This document shows, piece by piece, positions 20,544-32,032 of a stretch of DNA of 64,000 nt. The position numbers were made by a program, and so were the translations under genes. Below the pieces are notes generated by a model. It did not search any database. It was not told where the DNA came from and was given only the letters and a program-made list of their open reading frames with translations. Within the stretch, counting starts at the first letter, position 1. Each line of letters opens with the position of its first letter. The stretch is from Nemopilema nomurai (Eukaryota; Cnidaria; Scyphozoa; Rhizostomeae; Rhizostomatidae): contig ML133487.1 in the NCBI GenBank assembly GCA_003864495.1, positions 868,001 through 932,000 on the forward strand, given 5' to 3'.

Positions 20544-20573
20544 AGGGCATGCGGATCGTCAACCGCATGCCCT
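20544..20573. repeat. Perfect 11-bp inverted repeat (hairpin)
   Basis: AGGGCATGCGG, 8-base spacer, CCGCATGCCCT. It lies inside two overlapping minus-strand frames (20438-20752 and 20598-20882) that I could not assign. Confidence 0.8.
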
Positions 20574-21066
20574 GGCTCTTTGTTGATCAGTTTCTGGTCA
20601 GTGAACAAGTGCTTTGTGGTACAAAACTTCACAATGGCTAGAAAAAGCGGAATTAGCTTTTGCATACTTAAAGTACTGTTTCGTCCGACACTCCTCAGAG
20701 TATGCAAACCAAAAACTGACCGAATAAATAGCCAGATGCGGATCGAAAACACTAGAGGGTGAATCCAGATTGCGCCAAAACATGGAGTGACGACAATTTT
20801 CGGGCAAGATTTTCTGATACATAGTGGGTCTGTTGCCCAGGGTAATATTGCGTGTATTTACGGAAAATTTTTCTCTTCGCACAAAAAATTACATGTCGTG
20901 TGAAGGCTTAACTTGTCAACGCGGGAGTCAGCTACCCCTAATCTTCTGGGTATCCCCGAAGGGAATCTCATACTGTGTGAAATCCGCACCCAAATCTATA
21001 AACAATTTTAAGGGTCATAGGCAACAAGATTTCTTACGACGATTCATATAGTGCGGAAAAATGACC

Positions 21067-21138
21067 GACCCGGGCGCGACTAGAACTCACAACCCCTGAC
21101 TTTCTACGCCTAGTTCTCTACTGTTGAGCTATCGGGTC
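21067..21138 (-). repeat. tRNA-like sequence, probably a tRNA-derived SINE head or tRNA pseudogene
   Basis: A 72-base unit on the minus strand folds as a tRNA. The acceptor stem is GACCCGA with CCGGGTC (6 of 7 pairs); D-arm GCTC/GAGA (3 of 4); anticodon arm 4 of 5 with T33 and A37; T-arm GTGAG/CGCGC (4 of 5) with T-loop TTCTAGT. The anticodon position reads AGA (Ser), but a real tRNA-Ser has a long variable arm and this has a short one. It is therefore not a normal tRNA gene. A TTTTT Pol III terminator follows within 10 bases (21057-21061). The A box is TAGCTCAACAGTAGAG; the B box resembles GAGTTCTAGTC. Confidence 0.65.
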
Positions 21139-21621
21139 ATAATTCACCTAAGACATCACCTAATGCAAAGTCATTTGTCCACACTGCTCCTCTCTTTTTC
21201 AAATAATTTTAATGAAAAGATGAGAAGGATTTGTGTGACAGAGCTCAACTTTTCCAAGTCATTGGTTCATCGCAGAACGACCAGAGTGGAGATTGGCGTG
21301 ACCCCTTGACTTGGACTCTCAATGGATGCTATAATGTTTGACAAAGGCGTGGAATGCAGAGCTGAGAGGGTTCATGTCAAGGCCTATTCAAGAAGATGCC
21401 ACCTCTGGAAGCTATGGCCCCTCAGCCGAGCTTGATGGCACTGCTGGAAGCTACTTGATCCTCCATTGTTTAACATTGCCCCCATCCTATCCTGCAAAAT
21501 ATACCTTTGATTGTTGCTTGAAATTGCAATATGAAATTAGCTGGATGACAATATGAAATTTGCCAATCCCAGATGTTCTAGACATATCTTTAACGGAAAA
21601 TTAAAAAAAATTCCGTCCCTA

Positions 21622-21992
21622 TACCGTATATCCTCGAATTAGCCCACTGGGGGCTTATTTATTTTTGATATTTTTGGATGGGGGCTTATTCGAGTGGGGA
21701 GGGGGCTTATTCGAGGGGGGGGGCTTATAAAATTACCTGAAACATGCCACATAAAAAGATAATTTGTAAAATTTCTTTCTTTTCATAATTTAAAAAATAA
21801 TCTAAGTATAAAGTAACTTTTTATTAAATTATTAACAAAAATAAAAATTTTTGTGGCAATTCACTAAAATTCCAAAGGCAACCTCAGGAGTCGAAAATCA
21901 ACAAATCGAATTATTGAAAATTTGTAGTTCTAGAGTGGGGGCTTATTCGAGGGGGGCCTTATCGAGGGGGGCCAGTTCGAGGATTTACGGTA
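21622..21992. mobile_element. MITE, TA-flanked, copy 1 of the CCTCGAATTAGCC family
   Basis: Ends CCGTATATCCTCGAATTAGC and (reverse complement) CCGTAAATCCTCGAACTGGC, flanked by TA on both sides, 371 bp with flanks. The interior repeats GGGGGCTTATTCGAG motifs near both ends, including a nine-G run at about 21715-21723. No coding capacity. A related copy lies in the opposite orientation at 35225-35571. Confidence 0.8.
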
Positions 21993-22079
21993 ATAAAGAT
22001 TTCCGCCCGTTATAGCCTGAGCCCCAGACTTATATTTTAGAGCCCGAAACTCAGACTACCCAAATGAAATTTCGTTTAT

Positions 22080-23820
22080 GTGGCTCTTGGCCTCTGCCGA
22101 GGGGTGTGGATCTCTAAAAAGCCTGGATCGAGCATCCTATTGTTCCCGTTTTGAAAGTCTATGGTCAGCTGACAGTTCTCGCGCCATTCTCTTGAAGCTC
22201 TCTGGCGGGAACATTCAAAGTGAGAGCAAAAGGCAAATTGGTGTGAAAAAAGCAGCACCTTTTCTAGTGTGAGCCAAGGCGACGTAAAATCGAACGCGAA
22301 TCAAGAAGTGACGATGGCAAAGGAATTTATAATGAAGAAGCAAGTTTAGACCAAGGACACTTTGCACTCATCACTCTTGGATATGGCTTTTTCATAGATG
22401 GGCCTAAGCTGGTACTCAAGAAACTCGTCTTGAATAACTACTGGGAAGCCAACAATATTCACAAAGTTGATAAACATTCTGAAAGAGTTCTAGAGTAGGC
22501 TTTCCTGAACCTTTTTCTTTGGTTATTTGCGAAGATGACTGCATAAGGAGCAGTGTAAACAAGACGAGAAAATCGATATATTTAGGAAGAGATTTTGGAT
22601 GCAGCAAGTAACTCAATGGTATTAAGTGAGCGAATATGATTTAGTATTAAACCTATATGCAGGGAGCTACTTGAAGTCGGAGGCCCTGTAACTTTATGAA
22701 ATGAAAGTAACTTTATGGAAAAATGTACTTGTTTTAAGTTTGGTAACAGAACTTTCACTTGATGTAAATTTCACCCTGCATGTTTTTGTGGCGAAACAAA
22801 TAGTAACTTTTCAAATTTAAAGATATTTAAAGTCACTCTTAATGTCTTTTTCCAAAGTAGGCCTGTCATTAAACGTATTAATACCCTTGAAGTTTTGCTT
22901 CATTCTGTCGAAGTCGTGAAATTTAAATGCGTAGCACCATCAAAGTGAAGCTTAGCTACAAAACAGTTAAGTGATTATGTAACTATTTATGAAAGTGGCA
23001 GCTAAAATGAGAGTAGTGGTTTTTTGATAGAAAATATTGTTGTAAGGTGGCCTAATTTCTTCTCCGTAACCATGGTCAACGCAAAACCTTGCTTTGAATC
23101 TGACGAGGAGCGTATTTGTAATTAGAAAAGCCAGAAACTCTGCTTATAATTCATTGATAAAAGGAGGCCTCTCGCTACATCAACTTGGGTTAGAGCTCTA
23201 TGAAATATTTTTCTCTCTCCAGTCTCAATTAAATTAACGGATATTATTTGGTCGCTTCTTTTTGCCCCGCAGGATCCTCTGGGGAAAGGATGTTTATCTC
23301 AGATCTGGACTGGGTCTTAGGCGATTGTTCTCGATTTTCTTGGCTTGCTGCACCATTCACTTGTGACTTTTTGGCGGGAAGATTCAAATTGATACCAAAG
23401 GGCAGTGACGGCAACCTCTCGGCTGGTTTGAGCAAAGGGAAACAAGCGAGGCAAGGGGATTGAAAACGAAGAATCTTGAACAAAGGCATCTTTTACTCGT
23501 GAGTATAGCTTGTTTCATTTGTGGGCCTAGCATTGGCTGATATTCAAATTGAGTTTTTCTTGAGCAAAACTCAGTACTGGAGAGCTGACAAGCGAAATGG
23601 AGAATGCAGACCGAAACGAATAAGCATCGTAAAATTTCTTAGCGTATCTTTGTTCAGAACTTACCAATTTATTAACTATATCACAAATTTAGCAACCAAT
23701 GTTGTAGTTAACAATTGATGCATTCAGAAATAGATTCCAGTCGCAGCAAGTAACACCTAAGGTGTCGAGAGGTGCATGTAAGGAGCTACCCAGACCAGAA
23801 GCCCTTAGATACGTCCTTCA
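22080..23820. repeat. Diverged tandem duplication, about 1.15 kb offset
   Basis: Three anchors recur in the same order: ATTGTTCyCG (22139 and 23324), GGCGGGAAnATTCAAAnTGA (22204 and 23373) and GCAGCAAGTAACnC followed by ATGyArGGAGCTAC (22601 and 23743). Offsets are 1,140-1,185 bp. Identity between the anchors is low, so the duplication is old. Open frames in the two copies do not correspond well, and I cannot say whether a gene was duplicated. Confidence 0.5.
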
Positions 23821-25690
23821 ATGTCAGGGAGACCATCAATCTGATATCAATATCGTGATAAATTATTATTTTCTTGCTATAACAGGCATGTCAGTAATAT
23901 CAGATACTGCACATCCCTATGCGCACAAGATACTTTTCCCAGTCTTTCCTCTCAAAATCAACAGAGCACTTTTTTTATATTACCTGCAAGGAGCAGCAAA
24001 AATAAGTTGAATCTTTCTTAACTTCATGCATATTGTATCCTTAGCTAATAAAAATATTAAAAACAGTAATAGAAGTATTCGTACAGGTCAAAAAACTTTA
24101 CATTTATAACAGAAATTAGAATCCTGATGACATGTCATTTTAAGGGGCTCTTTTCACAACTGCGAACAGTTGCAAAGCTAATTTTCCTAGTCCTATACAG
24201 ATGTCAGTTTGTATTGAAACACCCTTACGAGTAGATTATTAGGATTGACTGGCCAGATCTATGTGTAATGTTTTGAAAGAATTAACACATTATGACGTAA
24301 CAGTACTTGGAGTTAGTTGTAGAGCACGAGGCCATGGAGCAGAACGTGTAATGTGTGAGCACACGATTAGGCCCTTAAAAAGCAACATAACTCTATGCAA
24401 AAGGTTTAATTAACACGTGCATGAATTGACTAGCAACTGAAAAACTTGCAATAAATAATCAAACTACCAAATAGGCATTTTGTAAATTTATTTAGAATGT
24501 TTATTCAAACTTATTTGTAGGGTATTATTCAGGAGACAAAAGATTTTAGTGGGAAAGGGAGTTTGATGAAGTAAGCAGCAAATTTTCCTCAAGCAAAGCG
24601 GGGCGGGAAAGTGGAAAAACTATGGTGGGGAAAGAGTTGGGAAACTACTTCACTAAAAATGGAACTTTTTGTAAAAGAGCGATACAATTCATAATCCAAA
24701 ATATAAATGTGTACACTTCTCTATCAAAAAACCCTGCAGTGCTTATTAAGAAATATGAAAAAACAGTACTAAAAAACCGACATTCTTTATTTTATGGTTT
24801 TAAAGATGACAAACATTTCCTGGAATAGCAGGATAAGGAGCAATGAAAGATTTTTAAATTGCAAATACATGTGTTTTGAAGGCTCTAAAACTTTTTATGA
24901 TTTATATGGCTTGGAAAACTCAGTGAAAAGAACATCAGCTTTAAAACCCAGCCAATAACTAGATCTTGATGATTTGCAAGATTATCTTATCCTTACACTA
25001 TTCTTTGGTACATCCTTACACTGCTTTGTCATAGATTTGTACTGACATCAGTCCAGCTAAATGAAAGCTTTTAGGTGAAATTAGGTAAGCAGATCTAAAG
25101 CAAAAAACAACTTCAGACAAAAGCCGTTACATTAATTTTTGATTGAATAATTAGTTATTTTTGTAAAGAAAATTGAAAAACAATTATCAGCTAGCTAAAT
25201 CTCTGGTTAAAGGAGAGGTTTTGAATAGAATCCTTTAGCCATATTTAGACTATATAGAGGGACTACTGCTTTAATGTAATTGATCTGAGATAATTTTCAT
25301 AGAGCATGACTACAGGACCTTTCTATCAGGAGTTAGGGTCCGAATTTGTTTTGTAAATTGCTAACTCGTCATGAATTTCTGAAAACCTTTCTGCGCCTCT
25401 GCTATCAACTGCCCCTCTTCAAGTTTTCTTCGGGTCCCCGCTGGATACTTCGGGATAAATAGAAAGTAATTACTTAAGGATGCGTACAAATAAATCTTCC
25501 AATGGTTGATAGTACCTGTTCAGTTAATGGTATATAGAGTGAAGTAACTAAGGGGAAGGTACACAGAAGCTTCTTTAGCAGCAGATTCAGTGTAGCTGCT
25601 AAAGGATCATGGCTAGTGGTCACTTGTAGGTAGAGACTCCAGGAACTTAAGGGCAAGTGGGAGGCCGCCAATCAAGTTTGCACTTAAATT
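23821..25690. other. Intergenic stretch, no gene recognised
   Basis: AT-rich, short open frames only. I see no splice-bounded coding segment and no clear repeat. Confidence 0.5.
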
Positions 25691-25930
25691 ATAGATAGTA
25701 GCTTCTAAAGGGTAGATAAAAATTAGTTACTTAAGGAAATATAGAAATTAGCTACTTAAGGAAATATGGAAAATAGCTACTAAAGGGCCTTTAGATAGTA
25801 GCTACTTTCGGACACATAGATAGTAACTACTCGAAGATAGATATAGAGTAGCTACTTAAGGGTAGATATAAAGTAGCACTACTTAAGGTTATAAAGATAT
25901 TAACTACTTTAAGGTAGGTATAGTGTAGCC
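25691..25930. repeat. Degenerate tandem repeat, about 30-bp period
   Basis: Seven to eight imperfect copies of a unit built around TAGCTACTTAAGG followed by ATATAGAn. Copies vary (GTAGCTTCTAAAGGG, TTAGTTACTTAAGG, TAACTACTTTAAGG) and differ slightly in length. It resembles an old minisatellite. Confidence 0.75.
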
Positions 25931-27777
25931 TTATAGCGTATGAATGGATTTAAATGCTAGCAAATCCAGCCTTTTTTCTCTATTATTACAGATGTGTGCT
26001 GAAGTTGAAAGAATTATGGGTGCTCTGCTTCAATATTTGTGTTTTTCTCTACTTGTTGCCTTCTTTGCTCTATTTGGCTCTTTGGGTATCAACCCACTAA
26101 CTTCAGGGGCGCGGTGGGCAATCCAACCATAGTGGTCTATCAAATGTTTAGAATGCATGACGGGGGTAAGCTTGTGCTTAAAGTCGCCATGATGAATCGG
26201 GGGAGAAGCCTTTTTCCGGCAAATTTCGGCACTGTCTTCCAAACTTAAACTCAGTCACTACCCTAGAGTTGATCAGGACATGCGTGACATTAAACGACGA
26301 TATGAAACTCAAGTAGTTAATGTGCCACATAAAATTTTGTTCATTACCTCGGCGGTTTCAAAGCCTGTTCAAGCCGGGTAGGGCATACGTATTCACAAAC
26401 GTCTTAATCAGCCGCTCAGTAAACCATTTGAATGTCCAGGCCCCTGCCAGAACGAAGGCCTTTAAAATTCACCCTACTTTTTTAGTCGGCCCTTGTTTCC
26501 TCTGTCTGTTGCAACAGGAACCTGCAATTTTTTGACAAGCCCCGTATAATGTTTATCGTCGGGCGTGCGAGAAAAGAGAATATGAAATTAGCAACAAAGA
26601 CCATTAAACACGCTACTTGCAAAACAAGTCTCATATGTTTTCCTTGCATTTTACATGCTTTGTCGGAGTGTTATCGCGAACGTCGAATGTTTTAAGTTTT
26701 TAATTGATTCATATGGCTTAAAATACACGTAAATTTCATATTAGCATGTAACAGTAACAAACTAAAGATATGATGTGGTTAAACTTGATTGAATCACCGC
26801 TCGTAGGTGATTGTCAACATCAGCAAAAGAATTGTTAGATTACAGGAGTGAATTCGTGAAATTTTCACAGACTGAAGGATTGGTAAGAGACCGTTTGGTA
26901 ATGCACATCAATTTCTCTATGCCTATTTTTTAATAGAAACATCTTATAAAATTGAAATGAAAAACTTTTCGAAGGTCAAGAATCAACCATTTTATAACTA
27001 TAGACCTTTTGTAATACTCAGTATTAATGCAACTAGCCACAGAAAACAGTTCTGGCAATTTCTTACTGGAAAACCACACGTAGGCCGCAGCTGGACCACA
27101 CTGTCTAGGCCTAGGGGTTTCCACTTTAAGATAGGTTTTAAGTTGACACATTTACATCAGAAGAATATCGTTGTTAGATTTCGTGGTTAACCTTGCATCT
27201 GCGATACCATGATGTATTGTTATGTTATGATGTATAATGTTACAATACTACACTGCTACTTATTGATCTCAAATTCTTGATCTCCAAATGCGAGTTCTGT
27301 TAATTGTTCTTTCAAAATGTACATTTTTGCTGTAACCCGACAGCTTGTTTGTACAATTAATATCTCCTCTTAAAATATTCCGACAAAATGCCCCGAAATT
27401 TCAAAAAATTGTCATTGCTGGTCATTGGCCTAAGTCTTTGTGGTTGATATTGGTGCTTTTGTTCTCTATGTTTGATACGAATGGCTAAATTGGTAGCTTG
27501 TGACGTAAGTCACTTAACTACCAGTGCCATTCTCTTAAGAAGGGTAAGCTACTCCCCCAACAGAGACGGTTTTCGTCTTTACAGCCAATTCTCCTTTTCT
27601 AAAAGCTGTACCTCTCTACATCGAATATAGTTCAGAGATACGTCGAGTGTATAACAGATATATTTGTAAAAATTTATTTGACTTCCCCTCTTGTGAAGCA
27701 AAAGTAATCGATTTCAATGCATTCTTTTACTACTAATGAGATCAATAGAAGACATATCATGCTCTTTTGCTTTTCAG
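25931..27777. other. Stretch upstream of the TEX12-like exons
   Basis: No convincing exon found. A first coding exon for the downstream gene would have to end in phase 1, and I could not pick one out. Overlapping short frames at 26030-26250 and 26930-27190 show no recognisable motif. Confidence 0.4.
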
Positions 27778-27916
27778 TTGGGAAACTGGGCGTAACTCAT
27801 GAAATACTAATTGAATCGGAAACAACACAACTAAGAACTCACACTAAACGAAAGCTGTCGGGCAACTCTCTTCGAGATTATGGAAAGAGAATCGTGAGTG
27901 GATTTTCTGTACGTCC
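27778..27916 (+). CDS. TEX12-like gene, candidate internal exon
   Basis: Preceded by a strong acceptor (CTCTTTTGCTTTTCAG). It starts with two bases finishing a codon and encodes 45 residues from GKLGVTHEILIESETTQLRT to IVSGFSVR plus two bases before CC|GTAAGT. An alternative donor, ATC|GTGAGT, lies about 20 bases earlier. Phase 2 at the end fits the next exon. Confidence 0.45.
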
Positions 27917-30900
27917 GTAAGTCTGTTGACATGCATTTATATGGCACCAGACAATACATCGGTAGTGTGCCAGAATTCATTGTTACTTCAGGTCTTGTGT
28001 AGACAGAAAAAGGTTTTCATCTCAAGCTACAATTGTAAGCCAGAATTACAGCTTCCACGTCGAAGAAGCTATAAAAGGTCTTGCATAGGGTAAAGCTTTT
28101 TATACGGACGTTTGAAAACATAGGTCAAGTTTTCTTCAGTTTGGCATTCATATGCATTAATGAGGCTTATGATTAGGAGAAACCAGATTAAGTTTTTAAT
28201 AGCCAACACCTAAAATTGTAAGAGATTTTCCTTTTACGAGCTCTTCACGACAACGGTGACCACTCCCCCAACTCGACAATTTTATGGAACCTTTACTATG
28301 CGGACACCCACCTTATTTCTTACCTTTGGATGACATGGTAGAGAGTGACGTTGTCCGACAGTAGAGTAAAATCTCAAGTTATTTTTGTCAGTAGCACTTC
28401 AAGCAATCTTTAATGTGCAAATTTGTATGTATCAGAGTAAATCACATACCACTGCTTATTGCAATCATTTCAAGTAAACCTTATTCAAAAACATTTTCGC
28501 TGAATTTAGACAAGTGTTGGGGCATTTTGAATTTAATGACATAGGACACAATAATTTAATGCTTTGAAACGCCTGTGTCTGTGAAGACATTTACATTTGA
28601 TTGCCATCTAGTATGACAAACGAGCTAGCTATTTTCTCGCTATTTCACTCAATTCATATTATTATCCTTGTGACTGCTCTGTTTCGTGGAGCTTCAATAG
28701 AATTGCATTTTTTCTTTTCCTACTTTATATTGTTTATTGTGTACCTTTTTGCTGTGTCAGTAATTGAATAAAGAAAAAACTCAAACATAAATTTTCTAAA
28801 ATTTTCTACGGGAAGCATACATTGTCAATTCATTTCATACAAATTTGCTTGATTCTATATTTCCTTGAGTAATTTGATTTTGACCATATATATCATCATG
28901 AATATAAATCTGCTATCAAAGAAAATTTTCATTTACTCCTTTAAACAAGCGGTACACACTAAAAAACGAGCAAGTTACCTTTTATTATTTAATGCTCATT
29001 TCATTCACCATTTTTGATGCTCCAATTTTTCAAGTTTTTTTTCTTTATTTATAAAGTTGGTGTAGTGTAGTTGTAATACCCCCGTGTCCATTTTAATGCT
29101 AAATGCACGTTTTAGTAGAGCAATGGTTTGACTAAAAATTGGAAATCTATTTATGGGGAAGATAAGTTTCAGGTTTTCAGTCCTAATGTAAGGTATAAAG
29201 TTGCATTTGGCCTCAACGATTATGTTAGAGATTGCATGTGTGCCATTGCATGTGAAGGGGGTAAGTGGAGCAACGTCATTTACAGATTTTCTTGCTTGGA
29301 GTTCCCTAATCACCAATATTGGGGCTCGGCAATCGCTGTTTAACGAGGTAAAAAGCCTGGTTAAGTTGTGAAATTGTTCTGTTTTGATTCGATTTTGGGC
29401 TCACAATGACTAGAACCTTTCATCCTTGCAAGCGTAGACAACCAATAAAATTGCAATCGGACCACACCTAACACAAGTCTAATTGGAAGATTTTCTTATG
29501 TTATCCCGCATTCAGCTCTGATTTACCCAATACTTTATGTCATTATATGTCAAATGGGTTCAGATAATACAGTCTATTTTGAGTGCCTGATTTTGTTCCA
29601 TCCATTTTGAATATCAGCTGCATTCAAAGCTAGAAGTTGGGCAGAGCACGCACTAAAGAAGCCAAGAGCCTAACAGATGAGGAACACGAAAATGCCTTGA
29701 AGCGGGCATCGATTCTGGTAACTCATTACTTTTTGGATAATCAAATAATTACTTTCTTATCATTTGACATAATATGCTGCTGGAGGAAGCTCAGCATAAA
29801 GGTGCCTAGCTAATAAAGATTATTCATATCTTTAATGGGCAAGAATAATGAACACTCTTATATTAAAGTCTGAAAGTAGTGTCCCGCATATAAGAAACAC
29901 AATTATAGGAAACATCCTTTTTTGCGTACCAAGGCTTTCTTGTCCGTCTAGCATTACGGAAGATCAAGTCTATGTCTACGTCTGAGGACTAGAGATTTTT
30001 GTCTGCAACTTACGCTTGGCCATCGAAATGGGTCCTGGCGTTAATGACACATCGAATACATGAATACACCAATCTCCTTGCTAAAGTGAAAAGAATTAAA
30101 ACAGTAGCATTTGATTATCAACTTATTAGTTCTGTTGATATATTCTGCAACAGGCCTGCTTTTTTCAATTCTCCCCACCCCATTGACTAGATGAAAAAAC
30201 CGCATTTTTTTCATCTTTAGACCTTCCACAATCTGCATTCTTGCATATCATTTGTCTTTCTGCTATCATAGCAATGTTAGGAAAACTATGATTGTTGTTT
30301 CTTTTCTCTAAGTCTTTTAATTTTGCGGCTGTTTTATGTTTATTTTACCTGCCCTTTGCAAAAACCTTTGGTTTAGAGCAGAGGGGTGTACATTAAGCGA
30401 AAAGAGAAAATTTTCAATGATTTATCATTGCTACAAAAGTGAGGCTATCCTGAACGTCATCTCAAACTTTCAGCTGACGATTTACTGTTTTTGCAAGCAG
30501 ACTTCGTTTTTGAACTTATCTAATGCTTTCCTATGTTCCTTTCTGTTACATCCTGGAATCGAGGGCGATGGAGTCATAATGATAGCCATTAATCATCGTT
30601 GGCTTTAATTTACAATCCTAGCTAACCCAGCTCCTCCTTCCAAGCTAGAGTTTTGTCGATCGAGGTGCCTACTGAAAAATGCCTTTCTTAGGTGACATAA
30701 ACAAGCCCAGAAACCATCGTTTTAAGGGGTGAACACGCGGAGAAATATGTCTGTGACAAATGGCCGGTTGAATAAATTCCATTATGTAATTAGTTGCAGA
30801 CTGGCTGAAGAGCTCCAAGCTTTGAAGTCGAAAGCCGGATCATACATAGGAGAAATTAATACTCTCAAGTCCTATGCACTTCAAATTAAAACAAGCGTTC

Positions 30901-30968
30901 AGCGTTTATTGGAACAAAAATCACTGGCTACCAATTTTCTCGCACAGACAGCGGCTAGAATATCATGA
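27778..30968 (+). CDS. TEX12-like synaptonemal-complex protein, 3' four exons (tentative; 5' end not found)
   Basis: Four exons, 27778-27916, 29645-29717, 30645-30664 and 30800-30968, join in phase (2, 0 and 2 at the junctions) into about 133 residues ending at TGA. The first part is basic and probably disordered (THTKRKLSGNSLRDYGKR). The rest is a coiled coil: KSLTDEEHENALKRAS, then LAEELQALKSKAGSYIGEIN, then TLKSYALQIKTSVQRLL. From memory, human TEX12 has a DE pair 34 residues before a SYIxEIxxL motif and about 40 residues from that motif to the end. Here the spacing is 34 and the tail is 42. TEX12 binds SYCE2 in the synaptonemal-complex central element, and TEX12 homologues have been reported in Hydra. 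The call rests on one coiled-coil motif plus spacing, so it could be another coiled-coil protein. Confidence 0.45.
29645..29717 (+). CDS. TEX12-like gene, candidate internal exon
   Basis: Encodes one base plus ARTKEAKSLTDEEHENALKR and ASIL, donor CTG|GTAACT. The acceptor GGGCAG has a poor pyrimidine tract; in-frame phase-0 acceptors 7-11 bases upstream are possible alternatives. Strongly helical and charged, unlike the surrounding AT-rich DNA. Confidence 0.45.
30645..30664 (+). CDS. TEX12-like gene, candidate 20-nt microexon
   Basis: CTAGAGTTTTGTCGATCGAG, after CTCCTCCTTCCAAG and before GTGCCT. It starts in phase 0 and leaves two bases, which is what is needed to link the flanking exons. It adds LEFCRS plus part of an Arg codon. 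Including it gives the same 34-residue spacing as TEX12; leaving it out breaks the frame unless a different acceptor is used. Confidence 0.3.
30800..30968 (+). CDS. TEX12-like gene, terminal coding exon
   Basis: Acceptor TTAGTTGCAG, one base finishing a codon, then 55 residues and TGA. The sequence is amphipathic helix throughout, with Leu/Ile/Ala at heptad-like spacing, and contains SYIGEINTLKSYA. The same frame is also open back to an ATG at 30747, so an intronless 73-residue reading (MSVTNGRLNKFHYVISCRLA...) is the alternative. Confidence 0.5.
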
Positions 30969-30997
30969 AACCCTAATCTTATCATGAAATCAATTTG

Positions 30998-31288
30998 TCA
31001 GATTTCAGTAGTGGTCACCGTCAGAAGGCTTTCTTCAAAGTCATTTAGAGCTGGGGCTTTGAGAACCGTTTCCCGTGAAAAGAGATTTTCACCGAGAGAG
31101 TCAAGGTTTCCATTAATTTTAGCATTAGGCAAATATGGTTGCTGGTCGACGAGTTGAAAACCACTAATACGCTGACAGTAGGGCAGCCAGATAGGCCTAA
31201 TGGTGACCTCTGTTACGAGCCTTAGAGCATGAGGTGGAAAATGGGTTTTGTGGTTTGAAGCAGGTACCATCATCCAATGAGTATACAT
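30998..31288 (-). CDS. Unassigned 96-codon ORF, convergent with the TEX12-like gene
   Basis: An ATG-initiated frame, antisense to the presumed 3' UTR of the TEX12-like gene, with its stop about 30 bp from that gene's stop. Composition looks protein-like (GENLFSRETVLKAPALNDFE, then ESLLTVTTTEI at the end), but no domain is recognisable and no flanking exon was found. It may be a real last exon or a chance frame. Confidence 0.2.
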   Translation of the reverse strand: MYTHWMMVPASNHKTHFPPHALRLVTEVTIRPIWLPYCQRISGFQLVDQQPYLPNAKINGNLDSLGENLFSRETVLKAPALNDFEESLLTVTTTEI

Positions 31289-31425
31289 TTAAATACAAAT
31301 TGATAGAAATATAAGAAGTATGAATTTTTGACATGTTGATAAAAACTCAAGATTAAGCAGAAATTTCAGAGAACCTTGTCTCTTATCCTATGATACGCAG
31401 AATCATTATTTTCAGAATTAACATA

Positions 31426-32030
31426 CCGTAAAGGATCGATTAAACGCCGCATATTTTAGAAACGGAAGTAAATAAGCGCCGCATTTTTTCAAATAATAGT
31501 AAATAGGCTAAATGTGATAACTGATTCTGCTGTGGAGGATGCCAATGACCCTCACCAAGTCATTGACAGTTAACACGACGACTACATTGACATTTAATAA
31601 CTTTTGGGATGCACCCCATGTCTGCAGTCATGTGCTCTTAGACTTTAAACTGTGATATCAATTATGCTGTTGGTTTTGGTCTGTTATTTTTCTAAACAAA
31701 TAAACTGAAATACAATCAGACGTTTCTTCTTCTTTGCCTACATTACAACAATAAACGTACATCAGCTTAACTTTTATTTTGGAAAACCTCAAAATGAACA
31801 TCAAGTAACATCAGTAAAAACAAATTCCCTAGCGGTAGTTTTTGAAGCAAGCTTTGTAATCATGAATTTGAACTTTTTTCAACCTCAGTCACATTAGAAT
31901 ATCTAGGGGCTCTTACTAAACATATTTGAAATAAGCGCCGCAAAAAGTTAGGCGCCAAAGTCGAATAGGCGCCGCATCTAAAAATTGACAAATTTATCAA
32001 GCACCGCGGCGCGAAATCGACCATTTACGG
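31426..32030. mobile_element. MITE, 605 bp, TA-flanked, GCGCCGC-rich ends
   Basis: Ends CCGTAAAGGATCGATTAAAC and (reverse complement) CCGTAAATGGTCGATTTCGC, then CGCCGC in both. TA flanks each side (31424-31425, 32031-32032). Several AAATAAGCGCCGC copies lie inside. No coding capacity seen. Confidence 0.75.
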
Positions 32031-32032
32031 TA

